Source: RBG-16-64-43 sp964353865 (GTDB lineage Bacteria > Chloroflexota > Anaerolineae > Anaerolineales > RBG-16-64-43). Taken from it: DNA of 64,000 bases. Position numbers and translations under genes: made by a program. The first letter of the stretch is position 1. Each line of letters starts with the position of its first letter. Of this stretch, positions 42,599 through 51,453 are shown piece by piece. Under the pieces are notes generated by a model. The model searched no databases. It was not told the DNA's origin and saw only the letters and a program-made list of their open reading frames with translations. The DNA lies in NCBI GenBank assembly GCA_964353865.1, contig CAYGXJ010000040.1, forward strand, positions 1 to 64,000, in the 5' to 3' direction.

Positions 42599-43552
42599 AT
42601 GGCGCATACAACGTTGGTGTATGCCTCCGACCTGCATGGGTCGGAGGGTTTCTTCCGCAAGTTCGTCAGCGCGGCGGTCACCTATAAGGCCCAGGTCGGC
42701 ATCGTCGGCGGCGACGTGACCGGCAAGGCCATCACCCCCATCATCCACCGCGGCAAAGAGGACTACGAAGGCTTCCTGTTTGGGTCGCGCGAGACGGCCA
42801 ACGGCCCTAAGGAACTTGAGGCGCTCAAGACGCGCATGTCGAACGTTGGCTTCTATCCGCTGGTCCTCGCGCCCGACGAGGCCCAGGCCTTGGAGGGCGA
42901 CCCAGCCCAGCTCAACGCGACCTTCATGGGCTTGATGAAAGAGCGCCTCAACCAGTGGTTCGAGTTGGCCGAGAAGCACTGGAAGCCGAAAGGCATCCGC
43001 TTCTTCTTTATGGCCGGCAACGACGATCCTTTCGACATCGACGAGGCGATTAACGCCTCCGGCTTCGTGCAGAACCCCGACGCCCGCCGCTACAGGCTCG
43101 ACGAATACCACGAATTGGTGGGGCTGGCTTCAGCCAACATGACTCCCTGGCAGTGCCCGCGCGACGTCGAGGACGAGGCGTTGCTGGCGCAGCTGGAAAA
43201 AGTCATGGCGCTAGTAGAAAGCCCGGCCCAGGCCGTATGCGTCTTCCACGCGCCGCCGTACGATTCACAGCTCGACCTGGCTCCCGCGCTCGACAAGAAC
43301 CTCAAGATTGAGGCCGGCGGCGGGCAGGTGATGATGCGGCCGGTGGGCAGCCCGGCGGTGCGCGCGATCATCGAGAAGTACCAGCCATTGCTGACCCTGC
43401 ACGGCCATATCCACGAATCGCCGGGCTTCCGCCGGATGGGACGCACGCTGATGATCAACGCCGGCAGCGAATACGCCGAAGGCATCATGCGCGCCGCGCT
43501 CATCAATGTCGAGAAGGACAAGGTCAAGGGGTACATGCCGCTTTCGGCGTGA
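42599..43552 (+). CDS. Calcineurin-like metallophosphoesterase
   Basis: A 317-residue protein with the metal-binding blocks of the family: SDLHG (residues 10-14), GGDVTG, AGNDDP, FHAPPYDS and GHIHES near the C-terminus. Two divalent metals would be bound for phosphoester hydrolysis. The substrate is unknown. It is followed 14 bp later by a nucleotidyltransferase-like gene and then galT, all on one strand with short gaps, which suggests a sugar-phosphate or nucleotide-sugar role, but only by context. Confidence 0.87.
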   Translation: MAHTTLVYASDLHGSEGFFRKFVSAAVTYKAQVGIVGGDVTGKAITPIIHRGKEDYEGFLFGSRETANGPKELEALKTRMSNVGFYPLVLAPDEAQALEGDPAQLNATFMGLMKERLNQWFELAEKHWKPKGIRFFFMAGNDDPFDIDEAINASGFVQNPDARRYRLDEYHELVGLASANMTPWQCPRDVEDEALLAQLEKVMALVESPAQAVCVFHAPPYDSQLDLAPALDKNLKIEAGGGQVMMRPVGSPAVRAIIEKYQPLLTLHGHIHESPGFRRMGRTLMINAGSEYAEGIMRAALINVEKDKVKGYMPLSA

Positions 43553-43566
43553 CCTGCAGAGGACCG

Positions 43567-44358
43567 ATGGCCGCGCCCAAGTACGGGACCCCGCTCGCCG
43601 ATTTCATGCCCGAGCGCACGCGCATCCTGGAAGTGCTCGCGCGCGAAGAAAACCGCGATCTCATCCTGCGCCTGGTGGGCGCCCTGGCGTTTCGAACACA
43701 TTGCCCGCAGTTCGGCCGCCTGCAGGATGAACTGGGGCGCGTCTTCACCGACATCGATTTGGCCGGCTACAGCCGCCAGCGCGAACGCGTGATGCGCCTC
43801 TTGGCCGACCTGGGTTACAGTGAAGACACTTGGGTGACGCGCTTGTTCGGCGACCAGCGCCTGGTGTATCACGACGAAGACCACGGCCGGCATATCGACG
43901 TCTTCTTCGACCAGATGAAGTTCTCACATGTCCTGCCGCTCAAAGGCCGCCTGGAAGCCGAAAGAGAAACGCTGCCCCTGGCCGAGCTGCTGCTCGAGAA
44001 GATGCAAATTGCCCGCCTCAACGAGAAGGACCTGATCGATAGCATCATGTTGCTGCGCGAACACTCGGTGGGTCCGAGCGATGCCGAAACAATCCACAGC
44101 GGAGTGATCGCCGCGCTGCTGGCGAAGGATTGGGGCATCTGGCGCACGGTGACCGCCAACCTGGAGGCCGTGCACCTGCACCTGGGCAGCTACCCGCAGC
44201 TGGCGGAAGAGGACCGGCACATCGTCGTCGAGCGCATCGACCAACTGCAAGCGGCCATCGAAAAAGCGCCCAAGAGCCTGACCTGGAAGGCGCGCAGTGT
44301 GATCGGCGACAAGCTCAAGTGGTACGAAGAGGTTGAGGAACTGAGCGACCGTATCTGA
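43567..44358 (+). CDS. Nucleotidyltransferase-like protein
   Basis: A 263-residue protein with a nucleotidyltransferase-fold signature: GALAFRTHCP, then FTDIDLAGYSRQRERVMRLL and HIDVFFDQMKFSH, which together carry the Asp residues that bind metal in this superfamily. A helical C-terminal part follows. It resembles the minimal or AbiEii-like proteins rather than a sugar-1-phosphate enzyme, but the family cannot be named with certainty. ATG 43567 follows GAGGACC. It lies between the phosphoesterase and galT. Confidence 0.6.
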   Translation: MAAPKYGTPLADFMPERTRILEVLAREENRDLILRLVGALAFRTHCPQFGRLQDELGRVFTDIDLAGYSRQRERVMRLLADLGYSEDTWVTRLFGDQRLVYHDEDHGRHIDVFFDQMKFSHVLPLKGRLEAERETLPLAELLLEKMQIARLNEKDLIDSIMLLREHSVGPSDAETIHSGVIAALLAKDWGIWRTVTANLEAVHLHLGSYPQLAEEDRHIVVERIDQLQAAIEKAPKSLTWKARSVIGDKLKWYEEVEELSDRI

Positions 44359-44410
44359 CGTGAGCGCCGGCGGCCCCGCGGGCCGCCCGCACCCGGAGGA
44401 GCTCGAGGAC

Positions 44411-45478
44411 ATGCTCACCGAGCTGCCGCATCGCCGGCTCAACCCCCTCACCGGCGAATGGGTCCTAGTCTCCCCCCAACGGACGGAGCGCCCGTGGCAG
44501 GGCCATGTCGAAGCGTCGCCCGCGGCCGGGCGCTCCGCCTACGACTCCCAGTGCTACCTCTGCCCGGGCAATGCCCGCGCCGCAGGCCGGCGCAACCCGA
44601 ACTACACCTCAACCTTTGTTTTCGACAACGACTTTCCGGCACTGATCCCGCCTGGGAGCGCGCCACCCGCGGCGCCCGATTCCGGGGCGCTCTTCACCGT
44701 GGAGTCCGAACCGGGCCTGTGCCGCGTGGTGTGCTATTCGCCTCGCCATGACCTCACCTTGCCGGAGCTGGCCCTCGAGCAAGTGCAGGCCGTGGTCGAA
44801 ACCTGGCGAAAGCAAACGCTCGAGCTGGCGACTCTTGAATTCATCCATCACGTTCAGATCTTCGAGAACAAGGGCGAAGCGATGGGATGCTCGAACCCGC
44901 ACCCGCACAGCCAGGTGTGGGCCTCGCGCCACGTCCCAAACGAGCCGGCTAAGGAGGCCGCAGCCCAGCAAGCCTACAGCGAGCGAACCGGAGGCTGCCT
45001 CCTATGCGACCTGACCCGCGAGGAGGCCGCGCGCGGCACGCGGGTGGTCGTAACCAACGCGTCGTTTCTCGTCGTGGTGCCGTTCTGGGCCGTTTGGCCC
45101 TTCGAGACGCTGCTGCTCGCGCGCCGACACGCAGTGGGCTTGCCCGACCTGGAACCGAGCGAGGAGCGGGACCTGGCCGAAATCCTGCGAGCCGTGAGCA
45201 TTCTGTACGACAACCTGTTTGAGGTATCCTTCCCATACAGCATGGGCCTGCATCAGGCGGCTTGGCGCGAGCCGCATGCCGATGCGCATCACCTGCACGC
45301 GCACTTCTATCCGCCGCTTCTGCGCTCGGCCTCGGTCCGCAAGTTCATGGTGGGATACGAGATGCTGGCCATGCCGCAGCGAGACCTGACGCCTGAGACG
45401 GCAGCCGATGCCTTGCGACGCCTGCCCGCGACGCATTATCGGGCTCGTTCGGGGGCCGCGTTCGAGGCACGTACCTAG
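44411..45478 (+). CDS. galT: UDP-glucose--hexose-1-phosphate uridylyltransferase
   Basis: A 355-residue protein matching GalT, which exchanges UMP between UDP-glucose and galactose-1-phosphate (Leloir pathway). It begins RRLNPLTGEWVLVSPQR, has the CYLCPGN zinc site, the active-site GCSNPHPHSQVWA with the nucleophilic His, and a C-terminal AHHLHAHFYPPLLRS metal-binding segment. GGAGGAG at 44395-44401 supports ATG 44411; GTG 44360 is an alternative adding 17 residues. galK and galE are not in the window. Confidence 0.92.
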   Translation: MLTELPHRRLNPLTGEWVLVSPQRTERPWQGHVEASPAAGRSAYDSQCYLCPGNARAAGRRNPNYTSTFVFDNDFPALIPPGSAPPAAPDSGALFTVESEPGLCRVVCYSPRHDLTLPELALEQVQAVVETWRKQTLELATLEFIHHVQIFENKGEAMGCSNPHPHSQVWASRHVPNEPAKEAAAQQAYSERTGGCLLCDLTREEAARGTRVVVTNASFLVVVPFWAVWPFETLLLARRHAVGLPDLEPSEERDLAEILRAVSILYDNLFEVSFPYSMGLHQAAWREPHADAHHLHAHFYPPLLRSASVRKFMVGYEMLAMPQRDLTPETAADALRRLPATHYRARSGAAFEART

Positions 45479-45611
45479 CCATTCCTTCCGCGAGGGGACG
45501 CCGCCGAGCGAGAAGCCCCCCGCGCATGAATCGTATGAGCCCATTGGCCCGCGTGCCGGGTTCTCGGGCACGCTCACCGCGGCCTCTCCAGCTGGCTGAG
45601 GGAGGAATCCG

Positions 45612-46289
45612 ATGACGCAGAAGGTCACCGACGTCTCCACCGCTCGCGCGGCCTGGGAGGAAACTCTGACCCGGCCGATCGGCGATTTGCAGCGCGAGCT
45701 CGCCAAGCGCGACCCCGAGCAGACGGCGCTCAACGCGGGAACCGTCTACCGCGATGGAGCCATTATCCTGCCCTACTGGGGAGTGGAGTACGCAGTGCGC
45801 GTGCCGGAGTATGAGTGTGAGTGTCCGCCGGGTACGCTGGCCCTGCTGCTCTACTATCTGCATACCGCCGATGGCGCGCCGCTGACGGGCAAATGGGTGG
45901 CCTTTCGCGATGTGCCCGGCGGAACTTTCTACCACAACGCGTTTCAGGGTTACGCCGGAAACCGTCTGGCCAAGTCGCTGGGGGACCAAGTTGCGGCCTT
46001 CAAGTACGCCGCCGAGACGATGGGCGGCGAGGGCGAACCGTTCGGGGATGCGGCCTATCGTTTCCGGCCGCTGCCGCGCTTCCCGCTCATGGCGATCCTG
46101 TGGCAAGCCGACGAGGAATTCGAGGCGCGGGGTTCAGTGCTCTTCGACTCTTCGGCCGGGCACTACCTGCCGATCGACGCGTGTGCTGTCATCGGCTCGT
46201 CTCTCGTGCAGAAGGTGGTGCGGCTGGTGGAGTCGCGCCGCCCCAAACCGCCGGCCGTGTCGACCACGCCCCTGACCTCCATGGAGTAA
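45612..46289 (+). CDS. DUF3786 domain protein
   Basis: A 225-residue protein matching DUF3786 by the LPRFPLMAILWQADEEFEA and LFDSSAGHYLPIDA segments. Members occur in anaerobes, often near corrinoid or one-carbon genes, but their role is not established. The first 80 residues form an alpha/beta region with CECPPGTLALLLYYL. It lies 133 bp after galT, in which nothing else is seen, and 50 bp before the dodecin gene. Confidence 0.75.
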   Translation: MTQKVTDVSTARAAWEETLTRPIGDLQRELAKRDPEQTALNAGTVYRDGAIILPYWGVEYAVRVPEYECECPPGTLALLLYYLHTADGAPLTGKWVAFRDVPGGTFYHNAFQGYAGNRLAKSLGDQVAAFKYAAETMGGEGEPFGDAAYRFRPLPRFPLMAILWQADEEFEARGSVLFDSSAGHYLPIDACAVIGSSLVQKVVRLVESRRPKPPAVSTTPLTSME

Positions 46290-46339
46290 ACGCGGGTCCC
46301 GCCGTGCACCTGTGAATCGAGAGTCGAGGAGAGGCAAAA

Positions 46340-46555
46340 ATGGGCGAGAGCGTGTATAAGATCGTTGAGTTGGTCGGGACGAGCCCCGAATCGTGGGAGA
46401 AAGCGGCCCAGGTGGCCATCAACCAGGCCGCCAAGACGCTGCGCGACTTGCGCGTCGCCGAAGTCTCCGAGCTCGACCTCCAGCTCGAGGATGGCAAGGT
46501 GGTGGCGTACCGCGCCAAGGTGAAGCTGTCATTCAAGTATCATATTGAAGAGTGA
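46340..46555 (+). CDS. Dodecin
   Basis: A 71-residue protein with the dodecin signature: VYKIVELVGTSPESWEKAAQ, LRDLRVAEVSELDLQ and a C-terminal VAYRAKVKLSFKY strand. Dodecins assemble into 12-subunit shells that bind and store flavins (FMN, FAD or riboflavin) in the cytoplasm, buffering free flavin. GAGGAG lies upstream of the ATG. The length is that of the family. Confidence 0.92.
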   Translation: MGESVYKIVELVGTSPESWEKAAQVAINQAAKTLRDLRVAEVSELDLQLEDGKVVAYRAKVKLSFKYHIEE

Positions 46556-46656
46556 CGTGGTCGGAGCCGGGCTCGCGGCCCCGCCCGTGGCCAGGGTGCT
46601 CTGGCGCGGACGTCAGGCAGCGTGCCCAAGCTGGGCCACCTGGCGGAGGATGCAAG

Positions 46657-47010
46657 ATGTCGAATTCCCCCAACGATCGAGAGCGCCTGCAACGATTGCG
46701 TGAGAAGCAGATCAGCGCGCGCGATCCGCACGCCAAGCATCGCAGGGTCGAGGCCAAGGTGGCTGCCCGCCGCCGCACCACGGTGAAGCGCTTTTCGATC
46801 CGCATGCTCGCCGAGGTTCCGCACAAGTTTGTGTGGGCCCTTGGCGGCGCGCTGTTTGGCGTGCTCGTGATAATTCTGCTGCCCTACTTTTGGCCGGACC
46901 CTCGCGCCTACCTGGTTGCACTGGTGGCGCTGCTCTTCCTGGCGGCCGTCGGCTTCTTCTTTGGCCGGGCGCTGGATGCGCGCGACGAATTGAACGACCT
47001 GACTCGCTAG
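46657..47010 (+). CDS. Small membrane protein with charged N-terminus
   Basis: A 117-residue protein: a highly charged first half (RERLQRLREKQISARDPHAK) followed by two transmembrane helices (about residues 58-77 and 83-101) and an acidic end. No family is recognised. GGAGG at 46645-46649 sets ATG 46657. It follows the dodecin gene on the same strand. The 276-bp gap to the lipid kinase gene shows no other gene. Confidence 0.6.
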   Translation: MSNSPNDRERLQRLREKQISARDPHAKHRRVEAKVAARRRTTVKRFSIRMLAEVPHKFVWALGGALFGVLVIILLPYFWPDPRAYLVALVALLFLAAVGFFFGRALDARDELNDLTR

Positions 47011-47286
47011 ACCCGCCACGGGGGAGCGAGTGCCGAGATCGCAGCCCCGCGCAGCCGATCGGGGTGGCCCTCCTGTGGGCTGTAGGTCCGGGCTGCAAGG
47101 AAATCGCCTGGGGGATCCGATGTTCTCGACCTTGGCGGCGAAACGGAATGGATCGCGGGCACGAGGGGACCATCCGAAATAGGCTTCGCGCGTCCAGGCG
47201 GTGCAGGTGCGGAGAGCTTGGCTGGAAAGTTCTATGGGACCACCGCAGGGCAGTCTGTCCGACATCCTGGAAGTGGAGTAAACACA

Positions 47287-48228
47287 ATGGCCCGTCACAA
47301 GATCATCGTCAACCCAACCTCTGGCCGCGGCGCCGGCGGCGAATCGATCCCGGTCTTGGAAGCCGGTCTGAAGCAGGCGGGGCTCGCTTACGACTTGGTG
47401 CGCACCAAGCGCCCCTGGCATGCGGCCGAACTGGCCCGCGAAGCTGCCGCTGCCGGTTACGAGGTGGTGGTGGCGGTCGGCGGAGACGGCACCGCGAACG
47501 AGGTGCTCAACGGACTGATGCTGGCGCGCGAAACCAACCCGCGGCTGCGGCCGGTGATGGGTTTGATCAGCGTCGGCCGCGGCAACGACTTTGCATTCGG
47601 GGCGGGCATTGAGCACGGTGCACAGGCCGGCCTGGCCGCCCTGGCCGCCGGCCGCCGGGTACCCATGGACGTGGGGCGAGTCTCAGGCGGCCTCTACCCG
47701 CAGGGTCGATACTTTGGCAACGGGGTGGGCATCGGTTTCGACGCCGTGGTCGGCTTCGAGGCGGTGAAACTCAAACGCCTGACGGGCTTCCCTTCCTACA
47801 TTGTCGCAGCGTTGCGCACTATCTTCCTCTACTATCGCGCGCCGCGCGTGCGCATTGAAACTGACAGCGGCCCGCTCGAACTCTCGGCGCTCATGGTCTC
47901 GATTATGAACGGGCGGCGCATGGGCGGCGGGTTCATGATGGCGCCCGGCGCCCTCATTGACGACGGTCTGTTCGACCTGTGCATTGCGCGGCAGGTTAGC
48001 AAGGCGGGCATCTTCGCCCTCATCCCGCGCTTCATGAAGGGCACGCAGGGATCGCACCCGGCCATCGTCACGGCGCGCACCAAACGCATCACCGTCACTG
48101 CCCTGGAGGGCGTGCTGCCCGCGCACGCCGACGGCGAGACCCTCTCAACCGATGGCACGCGGCTGGTGGTTGAGATCGTGCCGCGACCTATTGAGATCAT
48201 TACGATACTGGCTGGAGGTACCGCATGA
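47287..48228 (+). CDS. Diacylglycerol-kinase-like lipid kinase
   Basis: A 313-residue protein of the DAGK catalytic family: VNPTSGRGAGGE at the start, the ATP-binding VGGDGTANEVLNGL, SVGRGNDFA, and a GNGVGIGFDAVV loop, ending with ADGETLS in the usual position before the last strand. It would phosphorylate diacylglycerol or a related lipid, feeding phosphatidic acid synthesis. Its stop overlaps the start of the acyltransferase gene by four bases (ATGA), so the two are coupled and likely act in phospholipid metabolism. Confidence 0.87.
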   Translation: MARHKIIVNPTSGRGAGGESIPVLEAGLKQAGLAYDLVRTKRPWHAAELAREAAAAGYEVVVAVGGDGTANEVLNGLMLARETNPRLRPVMGLISVGRGNDFAFGAGIEHGAQAGLAALAAGRRVPMDVGRVSGGLYPQGRYFGNGVGIGFDAVVGFEAVKLKRLTGFPSYIVAALRTIFLYYRAPRVRIETDSGPLELSALMVSIMNGRRMGGGFMMAPGALIDDGLFDLCIARQVSKAGIFALIPRFMKGTQGSHPAIVTARTKRITVTALEGVLPAHADGETLSTDGTRLVVEIVPRPIEIITILAGGTA

Positions 48229-48968
48229 GCGTGACCGAATGGGTGGTCACCGGCACGCTGCGCCGCATGACCCGCATCTTGTGCCGGGTCGATGACCGCG
48301 AGTTGACGCGCATTCCCTCGCGTGGGCCGCTCATCCTGGTGGTTAACCACGTGAACTTCCTTGAGGTTCCCCTCATGTATTCCCACCTGCGGCCGCGGCC
48401 GATCACCGGCTTCGCCAAAAGCGAAACATGGGACAACCCGGCCATGGGCTGGCTGTTCAATGTCCTTCAGGCCATCCCACTGCGTCGCGGCGAGGCGGAC
48501 GCGCGCGCTTTCCGGAAAGCGCTCGAGGTCATCCAGGGCGGTGGCATCATGGGCGTCGCCCCCGAGGGAACGCGCAGCAATGATGGGCGCCTGCTTCATG
48601 GGCGGCCGGGCGTGGTCATGCTCGCCTTGAAGAGCGGCGCGCCGCTCCAGCCGGTGGCCTACTACGGCAGCGAGCGCTTCCATCGCAACATTCGCCGCCT
48701 GCAGCGCACTGAATTCAACATCACCGTCGGCTACCCCTTCTACCTCGAGGCGCACGGCGAGAAGGTCACGCGCGAAGTGCGCCAGCGGATGACCAACGAA
48801 ATCATGTACCAGCTGGCGTCCATCCTGCCGCCGGAGTATCGTGGTCAGTACTCCAACCTGGATGCCGCCAGCGAGGACTACCTGCGCTTCCCCTCCGGCT
48901 CGCAAAGCAATCTGGCGCGTGCGGCCACGTTTGGTGCCAATTGGGCGGCGGCCCCGGCCCAAGGTTAA
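48225..48968 (+). CDS. 1-acyl-glycerol-3-phosphate acyltransferase-like protein
   Basis: A 247-residue PlsC-type acyltransferase. It carries the EGTRSNDGRL substrate-binding motif and a WLFNVLQAIPLRRGEAD segment typical of the family. The catalytic motif H-x4-D reads NHVNFLE, with Glu in place of the Asp, a conservative but unusual change. The enzyme would add the second acyl chain to lysophosphatidic acid at the membrane. It overlaps the lipid kinase gene by four bases and is followed by a terminator. Confidence 0.83.
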   Translation: MSVTEWVVTGTLRRMTRILCRVDDRELTRIPSRGPLILVVNHVNFLEVPLMYSHLRPRPITGFAKSETWDNPAMGWLFNVLQAIPLRRGEADARAFRKALEVIQGGGIMGVAPEGTRSNDGRLLHGRPGVVMLALKSGAPLQPVAYYGSERFHRNIRRLQRTEFNITVGYPFYLEAHGEKVTREVRQRMTNEIMYQLASILPPEYRGQYSNLDAASEDYLRFPSGSQSNLARAATFGANWAAAPAQG

Positions 48969-48989
48969 CGGTCGTCGAATCTCCTTAAC

Positions 48990-49024
48990 ACGAGGCGGCC
49001 GGCGGGTCGCCTCGTCCCTTTTCT
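48990..49024 (+). terminator. Terminator after the lipid kinase/acyltransferase genes
   Basis: ACGAGGCG (48990-48997) pairs with CGCCTCGT (49008-49015) around a ten-base loop, followed by CCCTTTTCT. The stem plus T-rich tract fits an intrinsic terminator and lies 21 bp after the acyltransferase stop. Confidence 0.7.
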
Positions 49025-49048
49025 AGAGGAGGAGCGGAGGACCCTCAA

Positions 49049-49987
49049 ATGCATGCCTTGATGGCGCAACATGCCTTAGGAGGTCGCCGAGCGGCACACC
49101 GCGCCGCCAGGGCGGCGTTCATTGTGGCGGCCGCTGCCCTCGCCGCATGCACGCCGGCGGCGCCTGCTTCGGCGCCGGGTGGTTCTTTCGCCCGTGCTTC
49201 CGCAACGGCACCCAATGGCCAAACGGCAAGCCCGTCGGGGCCGACGGCCTCGGCCTCCGCCATGCCGCGCTGGCACCCGGCCCCGGGGCAGACTTGGCAG
49301 TGGCAGCTGGCAGGCTTGCCGGTCGATCTTCGCATCGAGGCCGACATCTACGACGTCGATTTGTTTGAGACACCGGTGGAAATCATCGCCGAGCTTCACG
49401 CCCGCGGACGGCGCGCCATTTGTTATCTGAGTGCTGGCAGCTTCGAGGAGTGGCGGCCGGATGTGGGGTCGTTCCCGCGCGAGTTGATCGGCAGGGCGTA
49501 TGCAGGCTGGCCCGGCGAGTGGTGGCTCGACATCCGCCGGTTGGAGGCCCTCGCTCCAATCCTTGAGGCGCGCCTCGATCTGTGCCGCGCCAAGGGCTTT
49601 GACGGAGTGGAGGCCGACAACCTGGACGGGTATCAGGCGGCCACGGGCTTTCCCCTCACCGCGCAGGATCAGTTGCGCTTCAACCGCTGGTTGGCCGCCG
49701 AGGCGCACGCGCGCGGCCTGTCCATCGGCCTCAAGAATGACCCCGAGCAGGTTATGGATCTGGCCGACGACTTCGATTGGGCGCTGGTCGAGGACTGCTT
49801 TGCGCAGGGCTGGTGCGAGGCCATGGTTCCGTTCGCGGGGCAAGGGAAACTGGTGGTGGCGGTGGAGTACACTGACAGCGGGGTGGATTGGCCTGGCGCC
49901 TGTTCGCAGGCGCGCAGCCTGGGGTTCAGCATCGTGCTCAAGAATCGTGAGTTGGATGCCTGGCGCGGGTTGTGCGATGACGAATGA
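49049..49987 (+). CDS. GH114-like glycosidase lipoprotein
   Basis: A 312-residue secreted protein with a signal peptide ending at LAAC (lipobox), a Ser/Ala/Thr-rich linker to about residue 75, and a domain of the endo-alpha-1,4-polygalactosaminidase (GH114) type: WQWQLAG, VDLFETP, AICYLSAGSFEEWRPD, GFDGVEADNLDGYQ and LKND. The Asp/Glu-rich EADNLDGY segment holds likely acid residues. Such enzymes act on galactosamine-containing exopolysaccharides at the cell surface. GGAGGACC precedes the ATG. Confidence 0.85.
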   Translation: MHALMAQHALGGRRAAHRAARAAFIVAAAALAACTPAAPASAPGGSFARASATAPNGQTASPSGPTASASAMPRWHPAPGQTWQWQLAGLPVDLRIEADIYDVDLFETPVEIIAELHARGRRAICYLSAGSFEEWRPDVGSFPRELIGRAYAGWPGEWWLDIRRLEALAPILEARLDLCRAKGFDGVEADNLDGYQAATGFPLTAQDQLRFNRWLAAEAHARGLSIGLKNDPEQVMDLADDFDWALVEDCFAQGWCEAMVPFAGQGKLVVAVEYTDSGVDWPGACSQARSLGFSIVLKNRELDAWRGLCDDE

Positions 49988-50231
49988 GCGTGGGTTGGCC
50001 TGGCGGGTGTTGGAGAGGTGGATAGGCGGGGGGCAAGCCACCCTCGGCAGTTAAGGCGCGGCACACTGCACCCAATACAAACCTTATACAGGGTCTTGTC
50101 GATCCTCCGGCATGCAGCGATAATAACTGCTCACGAGAAATCTGGAGGATCCCCTCCTGAGGCGCCCTACGCGCCGTGCGCAAGGGCGAAGGCGCGGTTC
50201 TGAATAGCTGGATGTTCACTGGAGATTCGAC

Positions 50232-51020
50232 ATGTCGTTCGTAGGACCGTTTCTTGTTGCCGGGGCAGTGATCCTGGTCTACATGCTCGTTTTGTGGCTG
50301 GCAAGCCTTGCCCTGCGCAACTCGAGCATTGTGGACATTTTCTGGGGCCTGGGCTTTGTCGTTGCGGCCTGGGCCTACCACGCGCTTGCTCCCCAGGCAG
50401 CAGGCCGCGCGTGGTTGTTGCTTGCCATCGTGACCCTCTGGGGGCTCAGGCTCTCGCTTTACATTCTGTGGCGCAACTGGGGCAAGCCGGAGGACTTCCG
50501 CTACGCCAAGTGGCGCGCCGAGTCCGGCGGCCGCTGGTGGTGGAAGAGTTTCTTCCAGGTCTTTCTGCTGCAAGGGCTACTCTTGTGGATCGTCTCCGCG
50601 CCGCTGCTGGCCGCCCAGCTCGGACGGGGCGCGAGGTCGCTGGCCTGGCTGGACGGGATGGCTCTCGGCGTGTGGCTGGTTGGCTTCTTCTTTGAAGCGG
50701 TCGGCGATTACCAGCTGGCGCGCTTCCGTGCGGATCCGACGAAGAAAGGGACTGTATTGCGCAACGGCGTGTGGCGCTACACGCGCCACCCCAACTACTT
50801 CGGCGACGCCGCCCAGTGGTGGGGTTATTATCTCTTGGCACTGGCCGCTGGCGGTTGGTGGACGATCTTCAGCCCTGCGCTGATGACGATGTTGCTCATG
50901 CGCGTCTCGGGCGTGACGCTGCTTGAGCAGACGCTCAAGGACAGCAAACCCGGCTACCGTGAGTATGTCGAAAGCACCTCGGCCTTCATCCCCTGGTTTC
51001 CGCGGAACAGAGCGCGATGA
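50232..51020 (+). CDS. DUF1295 membrane protein (steroid-5-alpha-reductase-like fold)
   Basis: A 262-residue polytopic protein of the DUF1295/ICMT-like family, with the C-terminal signature GVWRYTRHPNYFGDAAQWWGYYLL and a final EQTLKDSKPGYREYVESTSAFIPWFP. Family members resemble isoprenylcysteine methyltransferases and steroid reductases; their bacterial substrate is unknown. It opens a three-gene membrane operon. In the leader, GATCCTCC (50101-50108) and GGAGGATC (50144-50151) form an inverted repeat enclosing GCAG/CTGC. Confidence 0.85.
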   Translation: MSFVGPFLVAGAVILVYMLVLWLASLALRNSSIVDIFWGLGFVVAAWAYHALAPQAAGRAWLLLAIVTLWGLRLSLYILWRNWGKPEDFRYAKWRAESGGRWWWKSFFQVFLLQGLLLWIVSAPLLAAQLGRGARSLAWLDGMALGVWLVGFFFEAVGDYQLARFRADPTKKGTVLRNGVWRYTRHPNYFGDAAQWWGYYLLALAAGGWWTIFSPALMTMLLMRVSGVTLLEQTLKDSKPGYREYVESTSAFIPWFPRNRAR

Positions 51021-51066
51021 GCGCAGCGGCAGGGTCACGAGAACCCTCCTTGAAAGGAAGAAGAGA

Positions 51067-51396
51067 ATGCGATTTGCGAAGCTGATTGCGCTGCTGGGTC
51101 TGGCAGCGATGAGCGCCGTCCTGATTTACGGCTTCAGTGTGGGCGATTTCCTGGGCGAAGGCGCGCGACTCCTGGCCATGCCCTGGGGGATCGTATCGAT
51201 GGTCGATCTCTACGTAGGTTTCATCTTTTTCTCGGGTTGGATTATCTTTCGCGAGAAGTCCCTCGCGCGTTCGGGTCCGTGGGTCTTCCTGATGCTTGTG
51301 CTGGGCTTCTTCGCCGGCGCGCTCTACGCGTTGATCGCCCTGGTCAGCAGTGGCGGCGACTGGCAGCGCTTCTGGATGGGTCGGCGCGCGACATAG
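51067..51396 (+). CDS. DUF1475-like small membrane protein
   Basis: A 109-residue protein with three hydrophobic segments, whose MVDLYVGFIFFSGWIIFREKS stretch resembles DUF1475 (residues about 49-69). It lies 46 bp after the DUF1295 gene and 57 bp before the TspO-like gene, with GAAAGGAAGAAG before the ATG. Family function is not established. Confidence 0.65.
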   Translation: MRFAKLIALLGLAAMSAVLIYGFSVGDFLGEGARLLAMPWGIVSMVDLYVGFIFFSGWIIFREKSLARSGPWVFLMLVLGFFAGALYALIALVSSGGDWQRFWMGRRAT

Positions 51397-51453
51397 CCTG
51401 CATATCGTGCGGGCGGTTGCTCGCGCCACGCAACTCTCTCAAAGGAGGAACTG

